From the NCBI GenBank assembly GCA_006969625.1, contig CP030885.1, positions 2,615,430 through 2,679,429 on the forward strand: a stretch of 64,000 nucleotides of DNA, in the 5' to 3' direction. The stretch's first letter is position 1, and each line of letters opens with the position of its first letter. A model generated the notes under the pieces. The model saw only the letters and a program-made list of their open reading frames with translations. It did not search any database and was not told the DNA's origin. Made by a program: the position numbers and the translations under genes. The stretch comes from Rhodospirillaceae bacterium. Lineage in GTDB: Bacteria; Pseudomonadota; Alphaproteobacteria; Kiloniellales; DSM-21159. Below are positions 63,240 through 64,000 of this stretch, piece after piece.

Positions 63240-63983
63240 CGACTCCGGATCCTGAGTCGGCGCGCGCACCGGAAGAGCGCCAAGAAGCGCGACACCACTT
63301 GCAACGCATCGGTCAGGCGGCCGTCGAGAGTTCGAGAGCATACGCCCGCATCCCGCAAGACGAGTGCACTTCCCGTACCCGTGCCGCCTGCGGCGTCAGC
63401 CGGCGGACTTCCTTGGCGATATGCGCCGGAACAGCAGGGAATTTCGGCTTCGCTGTCCCGCTGGACCTCGCCACTTTCGAGGCACGCACCTCAGGACAGC
63501 GAGCGGGTTCGAAGTCCTGAACCGATGGAGACGCGGCAGCCCCTTTCGAGCGTAAGGCCGCTTCGATGCGGCCCCACCCGTCGGTCCCGGCGCCATCCGG
63601 AAGTCAAGAACGACATGAAACCGGCGGAAAGCCTGCGGTCGCTCTCACCAGGTTTGCTGGATAAAGAGGTACCGGAACGCTTTTACAATATAACCGCTGC
63701 AGCATGATAAGAAAATAGTGGGAAATACGCCTCTTGGTGTTGAATAAAAATATTGGATTTCTCCAACACATCGCAGGGATTTAACCTATGATAACATCCC
63801 TACACTCCACATTTATCCAAAATGACTGAATGTATTATTTTTGCCACAGCGCATTCTATTGTTTACAACGCTAAAGTGAGTCACCATCTACGTCGTGAAC
63901 CCGACATGCCGATCCCCAAGGAAATCGCGCACGCGTAAAGAACGAAGACGTGCGGGGGTCCCCGAAACCCTGAGGAGGGGGAC
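63240..63983. other. long gene-free stretch with AT-rich segment
   Basis: 744 bp. The first 400 bp are GC-rich with no recognisable gene on either strand. From about 63640 to 63900 the sequence is strikingly AT-rich for this chromosome and contains two inverted repeats: GTGTTG (63737) with CAACAC (63764), and AGGGAT (63775) with ATCCCT (63796). TTGCCA (63841-63846), 17 bases, then TACAAC (63864-63869) is a candidate promoter for the gene starting at 63984. The composition suggests either a heavily regulated promoter or acquired DNA. Confidence 0.5.
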
Positions 63984-64000
63984 ATGCAAGACCGCATCGA
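63984..64000 (+). CDS. start of an unidentified gene (partial)
   Basis: ATG at 63984 with GAGGAGGGGG just upstream begins MQDRI and runs off the right edge. The ribosome binding site is among the strongest in the window. Nothing more can be said about the product. Confidence 0.55.

Noticed and set aside
63240-63560. Transposase or phage remnant after the small membrane-protein gene
   Set aside because: Several short frames are open but none shows a family motif, ribosome site or terminal inverted repeats.

Overview
This window looks like chromosomal DNA of a high-GC alphaproteobacterium, probably Rhodospirillales in the broad sense. The evidence is a fused anthranilate synthase TrpE-TrpG gene behind a Trp-codon attenuator, an alaC-hom-glpX-recJ-DUF1194 cluster, a class I PHA synthase, and an Rrf2-regulated suf operon. 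No rRNA, CRISPR array, insertion sequence or intact prophage is visible. One tRNA (tRNA-Glu, anticodon TTC) is present.

Layout. 1-10 kb holds accessory metabolic genes: a TAXI-type TRAP solute-binding protein divergent from a DenD-like epimerase, an ArsR-type repressor with an ArsP-like permease, a PhzF-like isomerase, a ThDP-dependent enzyme divergent from an XRE-cupin regulator, OsmC, a methyltransferase, a LysE exporter, and a CTP-synthase-related amidotransferase interrupted by an in-frame TAG. 10-17 kb holds trpE(G) with its leader peptide and attenuator, several small conserved proteins, bioY and a DUF1284 gene that runs into the tRNA. 17-25 kb is a minus-strand housekeeping run (OmpA-like lipoprotein, alaC, hom, glpX, recJ, DUF1194). 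25-31 kb carries phaC, an EF-hand protein, gamma carbonic anhydrase, LysE, a YghU-like GST and rplM-rpsI. 31-36 kb has an SDR, a VOC protein, an M24 peptidase and a two-subunit molybdenum hydroxylase of isoquinoline oxidoreductase type.

36.3-41.3 kb is the most unusual part. A protein with two peptidoglycan-binding-like modules carries an unrecognised, lower-GC C-terminal domain and overlaps a one-helix membrane protein gene. A degenerate copy lacking its start codon lies upstream, and a 94-bp copy of the module end lies downstream, so the C-terminal domain plus partner gene is bracketed by direct repeats. This resembles the tip-plus-immunity layout of polymorphic toxins. The locus sits inside a branched-chain amino-acid-type ABC transporter: the binding protein is on one side (minus strand) and the permease and ATPase genes are on the other.

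45-56 kb has a GMC oxidoreductase, an MFS transporter and upp in an overlapping run, then the suf operon (Rrf2 regulator, sufB, sufC, sufD, sufS, sufT-like, sufA-like), which builds and delivers Fe-S clusters, followed by lpxO. 56-63 kb has threonine ammonia-lyase, a penicillin acylase-family protein, and a cystathionine beta-synthase plus gamma-lyase pair that together suggest reverse transsulfuration. The window ends in a small membrane-protein gene interrupted by a second in-frame TAG, an AT-rich stretch with inverted repeats, and the first codons of another gene. Functions are inferred from recognisable family motifs; no database search was possible.
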